DNA of 64,000 nt from NVTR01 sp036480115 (GTDB taxonomy: Bacteria; Pseudomonadota; Alphaproteobacteria; Rhodobacterales; Rhodobacteraceae), in the NCBI GenBank assembly GCA_965224795.1, contig CBDDAE010000001.1:1054001-1118000 (forward strand), in the 5' to 3' direction. Positions within the stretch are counted from its first letter, which is position 1, and each line of letters starts with the position of its first letter. Position numbers and translations under genes: made by a program. Below the pieces are notes generated by a model. That model did not search any database, was not told the origin of the DNA, and saw only the letters and a program-made list of their open reading frames with translations. Shown here one piece after another: positions 33,479 to 40,773 of this stretch.

Positions 33479-35518
33479 TTATTCTTCCAACGACCACTGG
33501 TCACCCCGATAAGGGTAGGCCCAATAGTAGTCGTAAGACGCTGTCTGGAACTGCGGTACGTTCTTAAGCGCGTTGCGGTGGAACGTTGGCGCAACAGCCA
33601 TAACCGTTCCAAGGAACAACTGGCTTTCGACCATAGATTTCACCATGCGAGCACCAACTTCGGCGCTTGCATCCGAACCCGGTACAGCCGACTGGAACGC
33701 ATCGATGTCTGCCGACATTTCGCCAACATACGCAGGCGGCTCAACACCACTTGCACCATTGGTTTCGATGAATTCCGCCCACAGCATACCAGAACGGTGC
33801 GCAAAGTAGTTTTCGAACGGAGCTTTGAACAGTTCGTTGTTACCCAACACGACAGCCAGCGGTTGGCTCTTGTTCCAGGCGCCAACATCCAGTTGGTTCG
33901 CTGATTGTGCAGACCGGTATTCATCCGCAGTGATTTCTTTCACTGTCGTTTTCACACCAACATCCGACCAATGCTGCGCAACAAGTTCAGTTACTTTCAC
34001 TGACATACCTTGCGTTGCAAACTGGATGTTCAGAACCAGTGCCTTGCCAGATGGCAGATCACGGAAACCGTCACCATCCTGATCAGTCAGACCGATTTCG
34101 TCCAACAGACCATTGGCCTTGTCCTGATCAAACGCGATGTTGTAGTTCAACAGATCTTCGCTGATCCAAGCAGGTGCCGGCGAAAAGCCAACATACTGTG
34201 TTGGTGTACCAAGACCGAAAAAGGCTACTTCGTTGATTTCATCCCGGTTCATCGCCGCAGACATGGCTTCGCGGAAACGAATGTCCGAGAACAACGCGCG
34301 CTTTTCTTCGTCTTCGCTTGTGACGTTGAATGAGAAGCTTGGGTTAGAAATAACCGGGCGCATTTCAACGAAATAGTTACCGTTTTCCATACTGTCGAGT
34401 AGGATTGGTGCCTGTTCCAACAGCAACGACTGCGTCTTATAGTCAACTTCGCCGTTGACCATCTTCAGAACACGAACCTCGGTTTCTGTCACGAAGGTCT
34501 CATCTTGCTCATTGATATACGGAAGTTGTTGACCGGTTGTATCCACCTTGAAGTAGTAAGGATTGGCTACAAAGTGACGGCCTTCAGTGCTTTCAGAAAT
34601 CACGATGTGGCTTTCCAGTGTTGGATGCGCTGCAAATGGCATACCGGCAACTTTGTCTGGGTGCGCCAGCATCGGTGTCGGCGTATCCATCCAGTCAGAC
34701 GAACCAAAGTAGGCCTTGATCACGTCGTAACCTGTATCAAATCCAATGGCCTGCGCGTTGGCGTCGGCATCGGCATTGATCTCCGGATGATACTGACCCA
34801 GAAGGTGCATAGGCTGAAAACCTTGCGCATAGTGGTTGGCAAAGTGTGACAACAGGCCAGGCTTTGGTGCTGGCAGGTTGAACACAACTGTTAGCGGGTC
34901 AGGCGCATCAACGGTCATTTGTTCGCCACCAACCAATACATAGTCCTTGGTAGATGCGATGACGTTTTCGTCCAGCATTAGATTGTCATGCCAGAATTTC
35001 ACATCAGCAGATGTGAACGCCTCACCATTTGACCATTTGTGTCCCTCACGCAGCGTAAAAGTCAGCTGCGTAAAGTCGTCATTCCAGGACCAGCTTTTGG
35101 CCACGTTTGGAACGATGGTTTCCAAATCATCCGAATACCGAACCAGATTCACGTGACGAATGGACATCATGTCTGATGTGCCGGCCTCGGTCGCGTTCGA
35201 AATGATGTCGAGCGTGTTGCCGTATGTACCAATCTGATCGTAAGGCACAACCACGAGCGGTTCACTTGGCAGGCGCGAAGCCAGATCGCCAAGTTCCGGG
35301 TTACCTTGAATACGGCCGTTCATAGCAGCAGCATCTGGGTTTGCGGAAAATTCCATTGAACAACCGGCAGCAGCTTCATACGCAGCCAGCTCAAATTGTT
35401 GACGGTGTTCGCCTTCGGCCACACCGGCCATATCGGCAACCGTTACTGCCGGGCATGCTGCATTCGCAGCCCCTGCAAGCACGGTAAGTGCCACTCCTGA
35501 AAGAAGTATTTTCTTCAT
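33479..35518 (-). CDS. large periplasmic substrate-binding protein (SBP family 5) of the ABC importer
   Basis: 679 residues from 35518 (MKKILLSGVALTVLA), preceded by GGAGAGGAA; upstream in-frame starts to 35632 are not needed. Signal peptide ends near GAANAACPA. The SBP-5 fold is recognised from VAKSWSWNDDFTQLTFTLR, EGHKWSNGEAFTSADVKFW and ALFSDIRFREAMSAAMNRDE. The N-terminal extension of ~120 residues and the size (family 5 proteins are usually 500-550) match the large subgroup that also serves YejA-like and sugar/peptide importers. Family 5 proteins bind peptides, opines, nickel or other ligands, so a phosphonate conjugate is possible but not shown. Confidence 0.92.
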   Translation of the reverse strand: MKKILLSGVALTVLAGAANAACPAVTVADMAGVAEGEHRQQFELAAYEAAAGCSMEFSANPDAAAMNGRIQGNPELGDLASRLPSEPLVVVPYDQIGTYGNTLDIISNATEAGTSDMMSIRHVNLVRYSDDLETIVPNVAKSWSWNDDFTQLTFTLREGHKWSNGEAFTSADVKFWHDNLMLDENVIASTKDYVLVGGEQMTVDAPDPLTVVFNLPAPKPGLLSHFANHYAQGFQPMHLLGQYHPEINADADANAQAIGFDTGYDVIKAYFGSSDWMDTPTPMLAHPDKVAGMPFAAHPTLESHIVISESTEGRHFVANPYYFKVDTTGQQLPYINEQDETFVTETEVRVLKMVNGEVDYKTQSLLLEQAPILLDSMENGNYFVEMRPVISNPSFSFNVTSEDEEKRALFSDIRFREAMSAAMNRDEINEVAFFGLGTPTQYVGFSPAPAWISEDLLNYNIAFDQDKANGLLDEIGLTDQDGDGFRDLPSGKALVLNIQFATQGMSVKVTELVAQHWSDVGVKTTVKEITADEYRSAQSANQLDVGAWNKSQPLAVVLGNNELFKAPFENYFAHRSGMLWAEFIETNGASGVEPPAYVGEMSADIDAFQSAVPGSDASAEVGARMVKSMVESQLFLGTVMAVAPTFHRNALKNVPQFQTASYDYYWAYPYRGDQWSLEE

Positions 35519-35869
35519 TATAGTTCCTCTCCATTTGGACATTTTTTGGATCATTCCGGGCATATTTACCTCGACCCAATTATTGATAATTTTTTCAAAC
35601 CGTGTGCAACACGACCAATTGTTGGGATACATCGCACAGGTGTTTTGTCGTGTTTATTGCTTTTTGTACCCTCCCAAGTATCTCGCAGCCACAAACGGTT
35701 ATAAACCCTTGGCTTTACGATCAAAGCGCTTGGCCAGACTTGTACAAGCCAACGTCTCTGTCAACAACGACGTGCATCGCACGATCAAAATTCAGTAAAA
35801 AAATGGTTTTTCAAAGTATGTCTAAGGCCAAACTGGACAAACAATAGGTCCAAAAGCCTAAAATGAGTA
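35519..35869. promoter_or_regulatory. 350-bp gene-free region upstream of the importer operon, with two dyads
   Basis: This holds the importer promoter on the minus strand and no convincing gene. CTTGTACAAG (35739-35748) is a perfect palindrome and CGTGC-ATC-GCACG (35771-35783) a 5-3-5 inverted repeat. Either could be a LysR or other operator. It is A/T-richer than the coding DNA. Short open frames here (for example around 35602-35847) show no family features. Confidence 0.4.
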
Positions 35870-35901
35870 ACGCCCCGGTCGGAAGAATCCACCCGGGGCG
35901 T
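35870..35901 (-). terminator. hairpin terminator downstream of phnX
   Basis: ACGCCCCGG (35870-35878) pairs perfectly with CCGGGGCGT (35893-35901), a 9-bp stem with a 14-nt loop, 40 bp past the phnX stop. On the minus strand it is followed by TACTCATTTTA, a weak T-rich tail. It would separate the phnW-phnX unit from the importer promoter. Confidence 0.6.
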
Positions 35902-35940
35902 CAAATTGAGAGGTTGGTTATGGCATTTTTGAAAAGTTGG

Positions 35941-36789
35941 TTATGGTTTTTCGCCGCGTGCCAGGCGGGCATTGATATCTTCAATCACCGCTGGCAATTC
36001 AATCAGGCTGTCAATCACGTAATGAGCGCCCGCCTGTTCCAGAATTTTTCGGGTCTTGGCCATGCGCGCAGCAATATCTGCTTTCGACAATGTTGCTTCT
36101 TCGTCCAGCGTGTTGATGTTCATGTAGTTGGAATAGCGAACCAGCCCAACACCCCAGCACCCGGCGTTCATGGCTTCGCCAATCCCGGAAACCGTGTCAT
36201 CACATTTGACCACGGATTTCACATCATCGATGCCCAGCAGATCAAGGTTCTTGAAAACCATATGTGGCGAAGGGCGCGCGCCGTTGACCACTTCGTCACC
36301 GGCAACGGTCGCATCAGGTATAACGCCCTGTGCAATCACGTCCTTCAACAATACATCAACCATCACGCGGGTAAAACCGGTGGACACACCGATCTTAATG
36401 CCGTCAGCCTGAAGGCCATCGCAGACCTTTTTGATACCGGGCAGCAGGGTGGTGTATTTGGGCAAACAGGCCAGTTGAGCCGGCACAAATTCCTTAAACA
36501 TCGCGTCAACATCGTCCTGTGTCGGCGGCTTGCCTTTGATTTTTTCCCAACGTGCTGCAATGACCGGATCTTTTGTCAGCATCTGGATGTGGATGTCTTT
36601 GCGCAGACCCATGGGGCCACGGGCCTCTTCCATGCTGATCTCAACGCCCTGAGATTTGAAAACCTCAACAAACACAACCGCAGGCGCGATCACATAGGCG
36701 TCGGCCAGGGTGCCGCTCCAGTCCAGAACGGCGCATTTAATCTTGCCACGATAAGTGCGCTCGAAAGTGTATTCAGATGGTCCAGCCAT
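35941..36789 (-). CDS. phnX: phosphonoacetaldehyde hydrolase (HAD superfamily)
   Basis: Cleaves the C-P bond of phosphonoacetaldehyde to acetaldehyde and phosphate after PhnW. 282 residues. The HAD nucleophile segment is VLDWSGTLADA (Asp about 21), and the Schiff-base Lys lies in ARGPMGLRKDIHI, matching the conserved GLxK position. Other motifs are KIGVSTGFTRVMVDV, GARPSPHMVFKN and VKCDDTVSGIGEAMNAG (motif III Asp). In the Bacillus enzyme I recall, the motif is DWAGT; here Ala is Ser. AAGGAAA precedes the ATG. It lies 36 bp after phnW, so the two form one operon. The family assignment is firm; exact aldehyde specificity is inferred. Confidence 0.93.
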   Translation of the reverse strand: MAGPSEYTFERTYRGKIKCAVLDWSGTLADAYVIAPAVVFVEVFKSQGVEISMEEARGPMGLRKDIHIQMLTKDPVIAARWEKIKGKPPTQDDVDAMFKEFVPAQLACLPKYTTLLPGIKKVCDGLQADGIKIGVSTGFTRVMVDVLLKDVIAQGVIPDATVAGDEVVNGARPSPHMVFKNLDLLGIDDVKSVVKCDDTVSGIGEAMNAGCWGVGLVRYSNYMNINTLDEEATLSKADIAARMAKTRKILEQAGAHYVIDSLIELPAVIEDINARLARGEKP

Positions 36790-36825
36790 GAAGGTTTCCT
36801 TTGATTTTCATGTTTCGGTAAAAGG

Positions 36826-38013
36826 TTAAGCGGCCAATTTGGCCCGTTCGATCAGTGCAGATTTAGGTGGCGACGCATCGTTCACCCCCATTTCAGACAG
36901 GCTTTCGCCCGCCGCGATAACAACAGCGCGCATCACGTCCCCGTCCATCTGGCCAATACAGCCAATACGGAAACTTTCGGCGACGGTAAGTTTGCCGGGG
37001 TAAATGATAAAGCCTTTGACCTTCATCAGTTCATAGAACTTTTCAAATTCAAACGCCGGGCTGTCTGGGCAGAAAAATGTCACGATTATAGGTGACAGCC
37101 AGCGATCTTTCAGCAGGGTTTCAAAACCCAGTTCGCGCATCCCCGCAACAATCACATCACGGTTGTTGGCATAACGCGCGCCACGCCCTGCCACGCCGCC
37201 TTCGGCTTTGTGGGCCTTCAATGCTTCCAGAAAAGCCACCACAACATGGGTTGGCGGGGTGAACCGCCACTGCCCGGTTTTGTTCATATGCGACCACTGA
37301 GCATACACATCCAAAGACAGCGAATGACTGCGCCCCTTGGCCGCCTCCAGCTCATCCTTGCGCGCAATAATAAAGCCAAACCCCGGTACGCCTTCGATGC
37401 ACTTATTGGCGGATGACACCATGGCCTCATAGCGAATTTCATTTACATTCAGCGGGATCGCACCAAAGGCGCTCATGCTGTCCACCAACAGTTTTCGACC
37501 TTGCGCGTACACCGCTTCGGAAATTTCAACTACCGGGTTCAAAATTCCAGAGCTGGTTTCGCAATGCACCACAACAACATGGGTAATGTCAGGATCAGCC
37601 TGCAATGCCGCGGTCACTTCATCCCCACGCGGCGGCATGTAATCACCCTTGTCGATAACGGCATGATCGCGGCCCAGATATTCCAGCGTTTCCACCAACC
37701 GCTTGCCATAGGCACCGTTTGACAACACCAGAACCTTACCGTCACGCGGCGTGAAAGACGCCAGCAAAGCCTCTACCGAAAACGTCCCGCTACCTTGCAT
37801 TGGCACGCAATCAAACACTCCGTCTGTGTCATTAATCAGATCCAGCAACATAGAACGCATTTCGGCGGTAACCGCGCGAAATTCGCCGTCCCAACTACCC
37901 CAGTCACGCAACATAGCCTGTTTTACAACGTAAGAGGTGGTCAGTGGGCCGGGCGTCAAAAGATAAGGTTCACCCAAATTCGGGGGCGCAATTTTCGTCT
38001 CAATATTAGACAT
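36826..38013 (-). CDS. phnW: 2-aminoethylphosphonate--pyruvate transaminase
   Basis: 395 residues, a class V PLP aminotransferase that turns 2-aminoethylphosphonate and pyruvate into phosphonoacetaldehyde and alanine. The N-terminus YLLTPGPLTTSYVVKQAMLR is the PhnW signature, with QGSGTFSVEALLASF, HCETSSGILNPV, DSMSAFGAIPL and SSANKCIEGVPGFGF (the PLP-binding Lys). The substrate loop GQWRFTPPTHVVVAF is conserved. AAAGGTG precedes the ATG. It is first in the phnWX unit and divergent from the LysR gene through a 133-bp intergenic region with a palindrome. It supplies the substrate of PhnX. Confidence 0.96.
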   Translation of the reverse strand: MSNIETKIAPPNLGEPYLLTPGPLTTSYVVKQAMLRDWGSWDGEFRAVTAEMRSMLLDLINDTDGVFDCVPMQGSGTFSVEALLASFTPRDGKVLVLSNGAYGKRLVETLEYLGRDHAVIDKGDYMPPRGDEVTAALQADPDITHVVVVHCETSSGILNPVVEISEAVYAQGRKLLVDSMSAFGAIPLNVNEIRYEAMVSSANKCIEGVPGFGFIIARKDELEAAKGRSHSLSLDVYAQWSHMNKTGQWRFTPPTHVVVAFLEALKAHKAEGGVAGRGARYANNRDVIVAGMRELGFETLLKDRWLSPIIVTFFCPDSPAFEFEKFYELMKVKGFIIYPGKLTVAESFRIGCIGQMDGDVMRAVVIAAGESLSEMGVNDASPPKSALIERAKLAA

Positions 38014-38100
38014 GTTGACACCTTTTGATGGTCGAACCTGATGCTGAGTACACTTGAAAGTAATTATATGTAAAATCGTTATTTAATATCATTACATCAG

Positions 38101-38114
38101 TTCTATCGATAGAA
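38101..38114. promoter_or_regulatory. 14-bp perfect palindrome between phnW and lysR genes
   Basis: TTCTATCGATAGAA is exactly self-complementary and lies 33 bp before the LysR start at 38147, and 88 bp from phnW. LysR regulators usually bind T-N11-A dyads in the divergent gap, and this palindrome contains one. It is the best candidate site for autoregulation and control of phnWX. Confidence 0.55.
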
Positions 38115-38146
38115 TGAACAGATACCTTCTACAGAAAGCTTGCTTG

Positions 38147-39040
38147 ATGAAATATGTACAACTGCGCGCTTTCCTGAATGTGGCTGAACATGGCGGATTT
38201 TCTGTTGCCGCCAAAGCCATGGGCCTGACCCAACCCGCCGTTTCTGATCAGGTTCTAAGTCTTGAACAGGAATACGATATTTTGCTTTTTAACCGCCAAC
38301 GAAAGCAAATATCACTGACCGAACAAGGGGAAAAACTGCAAGCAATTGCCCGCCCGATGTTTGAGATTGAAGCAAGAGCGGTCGAGTACCTGACCGAAGC
38401 TCGAACAATTACCACTGGTACTTTGCAAGTTATTGCTGACTCGGCCTTCCATCTGACCGAATTGCTAAGTCGTTTTCGCGCAAAATATCCCAATATTCAC
38501 ATTAACCTTCGCACAGGAAATTCAGTGGAAGTGGAGACAGAGCTTGCTGCCTACCGCGCAGATATTGGCGTACTTGGCTCACAAATCAAAACAGATCAGT
38601 TTTTACGCATTTCCCTTGGCACTTCACCAATTGTCGCCTTTGCGTCAGGAAATTTTTTGACGCCTTCCAAAAAGCCAATGCCTTTAGCTGAGCTTGCCAA
38701 ATACCCTCTGGTGTTTCGCGAAAAAGGATCGAAAACCAGACAGAAACTGGAAGAGGCCGCTAAACAGCAAAAAGTCAGCCTGAATCCGTCAATCGTTGCC
38801 GAAGGGCGGGAAGCAGTGCGTGAAATTGTTGCCTTTGGCGGTGGCATTGGCTTTGTGTCAGACGCCGAATTTGGCCAAGATGCACGGCTAATTCGAATCC
38901 CAATTTCCGGCCCTGAAATTCCAATGGAAGAAACAGTGGTTTGCGTGCGGCACAGGTCTGAAGTGCGAACGATTCAGGCATTTATGGATATGGCGGCCAA
39001 TCAGCCACCATACCAGATTCGATCAGGTCTGGCCTTGTAA
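38147..39040 (+). CDS. LysR-family transcriptional regulator, likely of phnWX
   Basis: 298 residues from 38147 (MKYVQLRAFL); an in-frame start at 38114 would lie in the palindrome. The N-terminal winged helix reads FLNVAEHGGFSVAAKAMGLTQ and PAVSDQVLSLEQEY; the C-terminal effector domain follows from GTLQVIADSAFHLTELL, with the ligand-cleft-like GNSVEVETEL and GGGIGFVSD. It is transcribed divergently from phnW. LysR regulators next to phnW in other bacteria (AepR/PhnR-type) respond to aminoethylphosphonate, so it probably activates phnWX and possibly the importer. Its 3' end overlaps the convergent FAD-oxidoreductase gene by 18 bp. Confidence 0.93.
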   Translation: MKYVQLRAFLNVAEHGGFSVAAKAMGLTQPAVSDQVLSLEQEYDILLFNRQRKQISLTEQGEKLQAIARPMFEIEARAVEYLTEARTITTGTLQVIADSAFHLTELLSRFRAKYPNIHINLRTGNSVEVETELAAYRADIGVLGSQIKTDQFLRISLGTSPIVAFASGNFLTPSKKPMPLAELAKYPLVFREKGSKTRQKLEEAAKQQKVSLNPSIVAEGREAVREIVAFGGGIGFVSDAEFGQDARLIRIPISGPEIPMEETVVCVRHRSEVRTIQAFMDMAANQPPYQIRSGLAL

Positions 39041-40507
39041 CTTGTTTCCGGCCTTGCCATCAGCCGTCTTTTCTTTGCCTTGAGGCACCTGAAATTCCTC
39101 ATGGTAAGAACGTTCGACGTTCACATCCCACAAATCGTTGGTACTGCCGAGAATGTTTTGTGCGGCATACATTGCGGTCAGCATCGAGTGATCCTGGTTG
39201 TTATATCTGTGCAAGCCATTTCGCCCGATTGTCTGGAAATTTTCCAAACCAGAAATCCATTCCTGCAATACACCAAGCGCTTCTTTGTAGTCTTCATCAT
39301 AGACAGGATACGCCTTTGGCTGGCGAATGATCGCAGCATCAATAACAGTGTCGCCTTTGGCCAGGCCTAATATCTCAAGCTCACTTGCTGCCAGTTCGCG
39401 CAGGTCTTCATCAGACATTGACCACAGGCCATCATTCTCCTGGCAGAAATATTCCATACCAATGGAAGCAGTGTCCGGATTAGGTAACATTTCAGCCGAC
39501 CAGGCACGGAAATTTTGTATGCGACCTACTTTCACATCAGATGTGTGAATATATATCCAATTGTCAGGGAATGGATCAGCATGATCCAGCACCAACGTCA
39601 CAATCAGGAAATCCCGATAGTTCAATCGTTCGGCGGCTTCTACTACATGGGGCGGCGGTGGCGGAGCCATGCAACGAATTAAATCGCGCAGCGCCATTGA
39701 ATTTACGTAGTGGTCACCTTCAATGCGTTGAATTTCTTCGGGGTCCCCTGCAGAATTCCAGTGCCGAACATCTATTGAAGTAATGCGATTGTCATGACGA
39801 TTGACGGCGATGACTTCGGATTGCATCGAAACTTCGCCACCATTTTTGCGAATTGCATCGCGGGTTTTTTCCCACATCATGCCAGGTCCCAAACGCGGGT
39901 ATCTAAATTCTTCGATCAAACTGGTTGTATCGTTCGCGCCTGAAATAGCATTCCAAACCGCTTTTGGCAGCGACAGGTTTTTAATCCTTTGCGCCGCCCA
40001 ATCCGCTTGAATTCTTGTAGGGGCAATTCCCCAGACTTTTTCTGTATAGGTTCGAAAAAAGTGCATATACAGGCGTCCGCCAAAGCGGTTAATTACCCAT
40101 TCTTCAAAATTATTCTCTTCTTTGTAGGGGCGAATTTTCCATTTAATATAGCTAAGCCCGATACGCATGGTTTCATAAAGGCCCAGATTGGTCAGGGCAT
40201 TCATAAGTTTTAGCGGGTAGTCAAAATACTTACCCCGATAAAAAATGCGGCTTTGCCGGGCGACTGTAATAAAGTCATCACCCAAAACTTCTGTCCACAT
40301 GTCTTCGACTTCGCGCACCTTGGTAAAAAACCGGTGCCCACCAATATCAAATTTGTAACCATTGTGGCTGGCAGTACGGGAAATTCCGCCAACCATATCT
40401 GATCCTTCGAATACCAAAGGCTGGTAATCGTCAGATAGCCGTTGAAGCTCATAAGCCGCAGTCAAACCTGCAGGCCCACCGCCTATTATCACAACTGGAA
40501 CAGTCAA
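39023..40507 (-). CDS. FAD-dependent oxidoreductase, UDP-galactopyranose mutase/protoporphyrinogen-oxidase-like (A)
   Basis: About 494 residues. TTG start at 40507 preceded by GAGGG 6 bp away; an in-frame TTG at 40525 is less likely. The N-terminal FAD-binding Rossmann motif is VVIIGGGPAGLTAAYEL, followed by GGISRTASHNGYKFDIGGHR and FFTKVREVEDMW. The C-terminus has AYPVYDEDYKEALGVLQEW and RNGLHRYNNQDHSMLTAMYA, the FAD-closing segment. It aligns along its length with the gene at 40774. The family is found in glycan clusters and resembles Glf; whether it is a mutase, oxidase or dehydrogenase is not clear. It is convergent with the LysR gene. Confidence 0.85.
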   Translation of the reverse strand: MTVPVVIIGGGPAGLTAAYELQRLSDDYQPLVFEGSDMVGGISRTASHNGYKFDIGGHRFFTKVREVEDMWTEVLGDDFITVARQSRIFYRGKYFDYPLKLMNALTNLGLYETMRIGLSYIKWKIRPYKEENNFEEWVINRFGGRLYMHFFRTYTEKVWGIAPTRIQADWAAQRIKNLSLPKAVWNAISGANDTTSLIEEFRYPRLGPGMMWEKTRDAIRKNGGEVSMQSEVIAVNRHDNRITSIDVRHWNSAGDPEEIQRIEGDHYVNSMALRDLIRCMAPPPPPHVVEAAERLNYRDFLIVTLVLDHADPFPDNWIYIHTSDVKVGRIQNFRAWSAEMLPNPDTASIGMEYFCQENDGLWSMSDEDLRELAASELEILGLAKGDTVIDAAIIRQPKAYPVYDEDYKEALGVLQEWISGLENFQTIGRNGLHRYNNQDHSMLTAMYAAQNILGSTNDLWDVNVERSYHEEFQVPQGKEKTADGKAGNKLQGQT

Positions 40508-40773
40508 AATATCGCCCTCAAGCAAAAAATATTATCCAACCCTAATCAACAAATAGCAAACAAGAATAAATTGTCATAATAACGTTCCGTTAAAGGCAAC
40601 AATTGCCCAATTTGGGAAACAACACCCATACACTTGTAACATTGTTTTACGATTCTCTCCTAAAATTGCTCAATTGGTAGGTGCGTTTCCTCTAACTTAT
40701 TTATTTTAAAGGGTTTTACACCAAATACATGGCGTAATACCGTCCAAGAGGATTCACCCTATCACTGAAAAAA
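40508..40773. promoter_or_regulatory. 266-bp A/T-rich gap upstream of FAD oxidoreductase A
   Basis: No gene is visible. The stretch is rich in A/T with short runs of A and T and must hold the promoter for oxidoreductase A on the minus strand, since the preceding gene in the cluster ends at 40774. No strong dyad or terminator hairpin stood out. Confidence 0.4.

Noticed and set aside
35863..36804. 313-codon plus-strand frame
   Set aside because: It is the antisense shadow of phnX, which has intact HAD and Schiff-base motifs and a ribosome-binding site.
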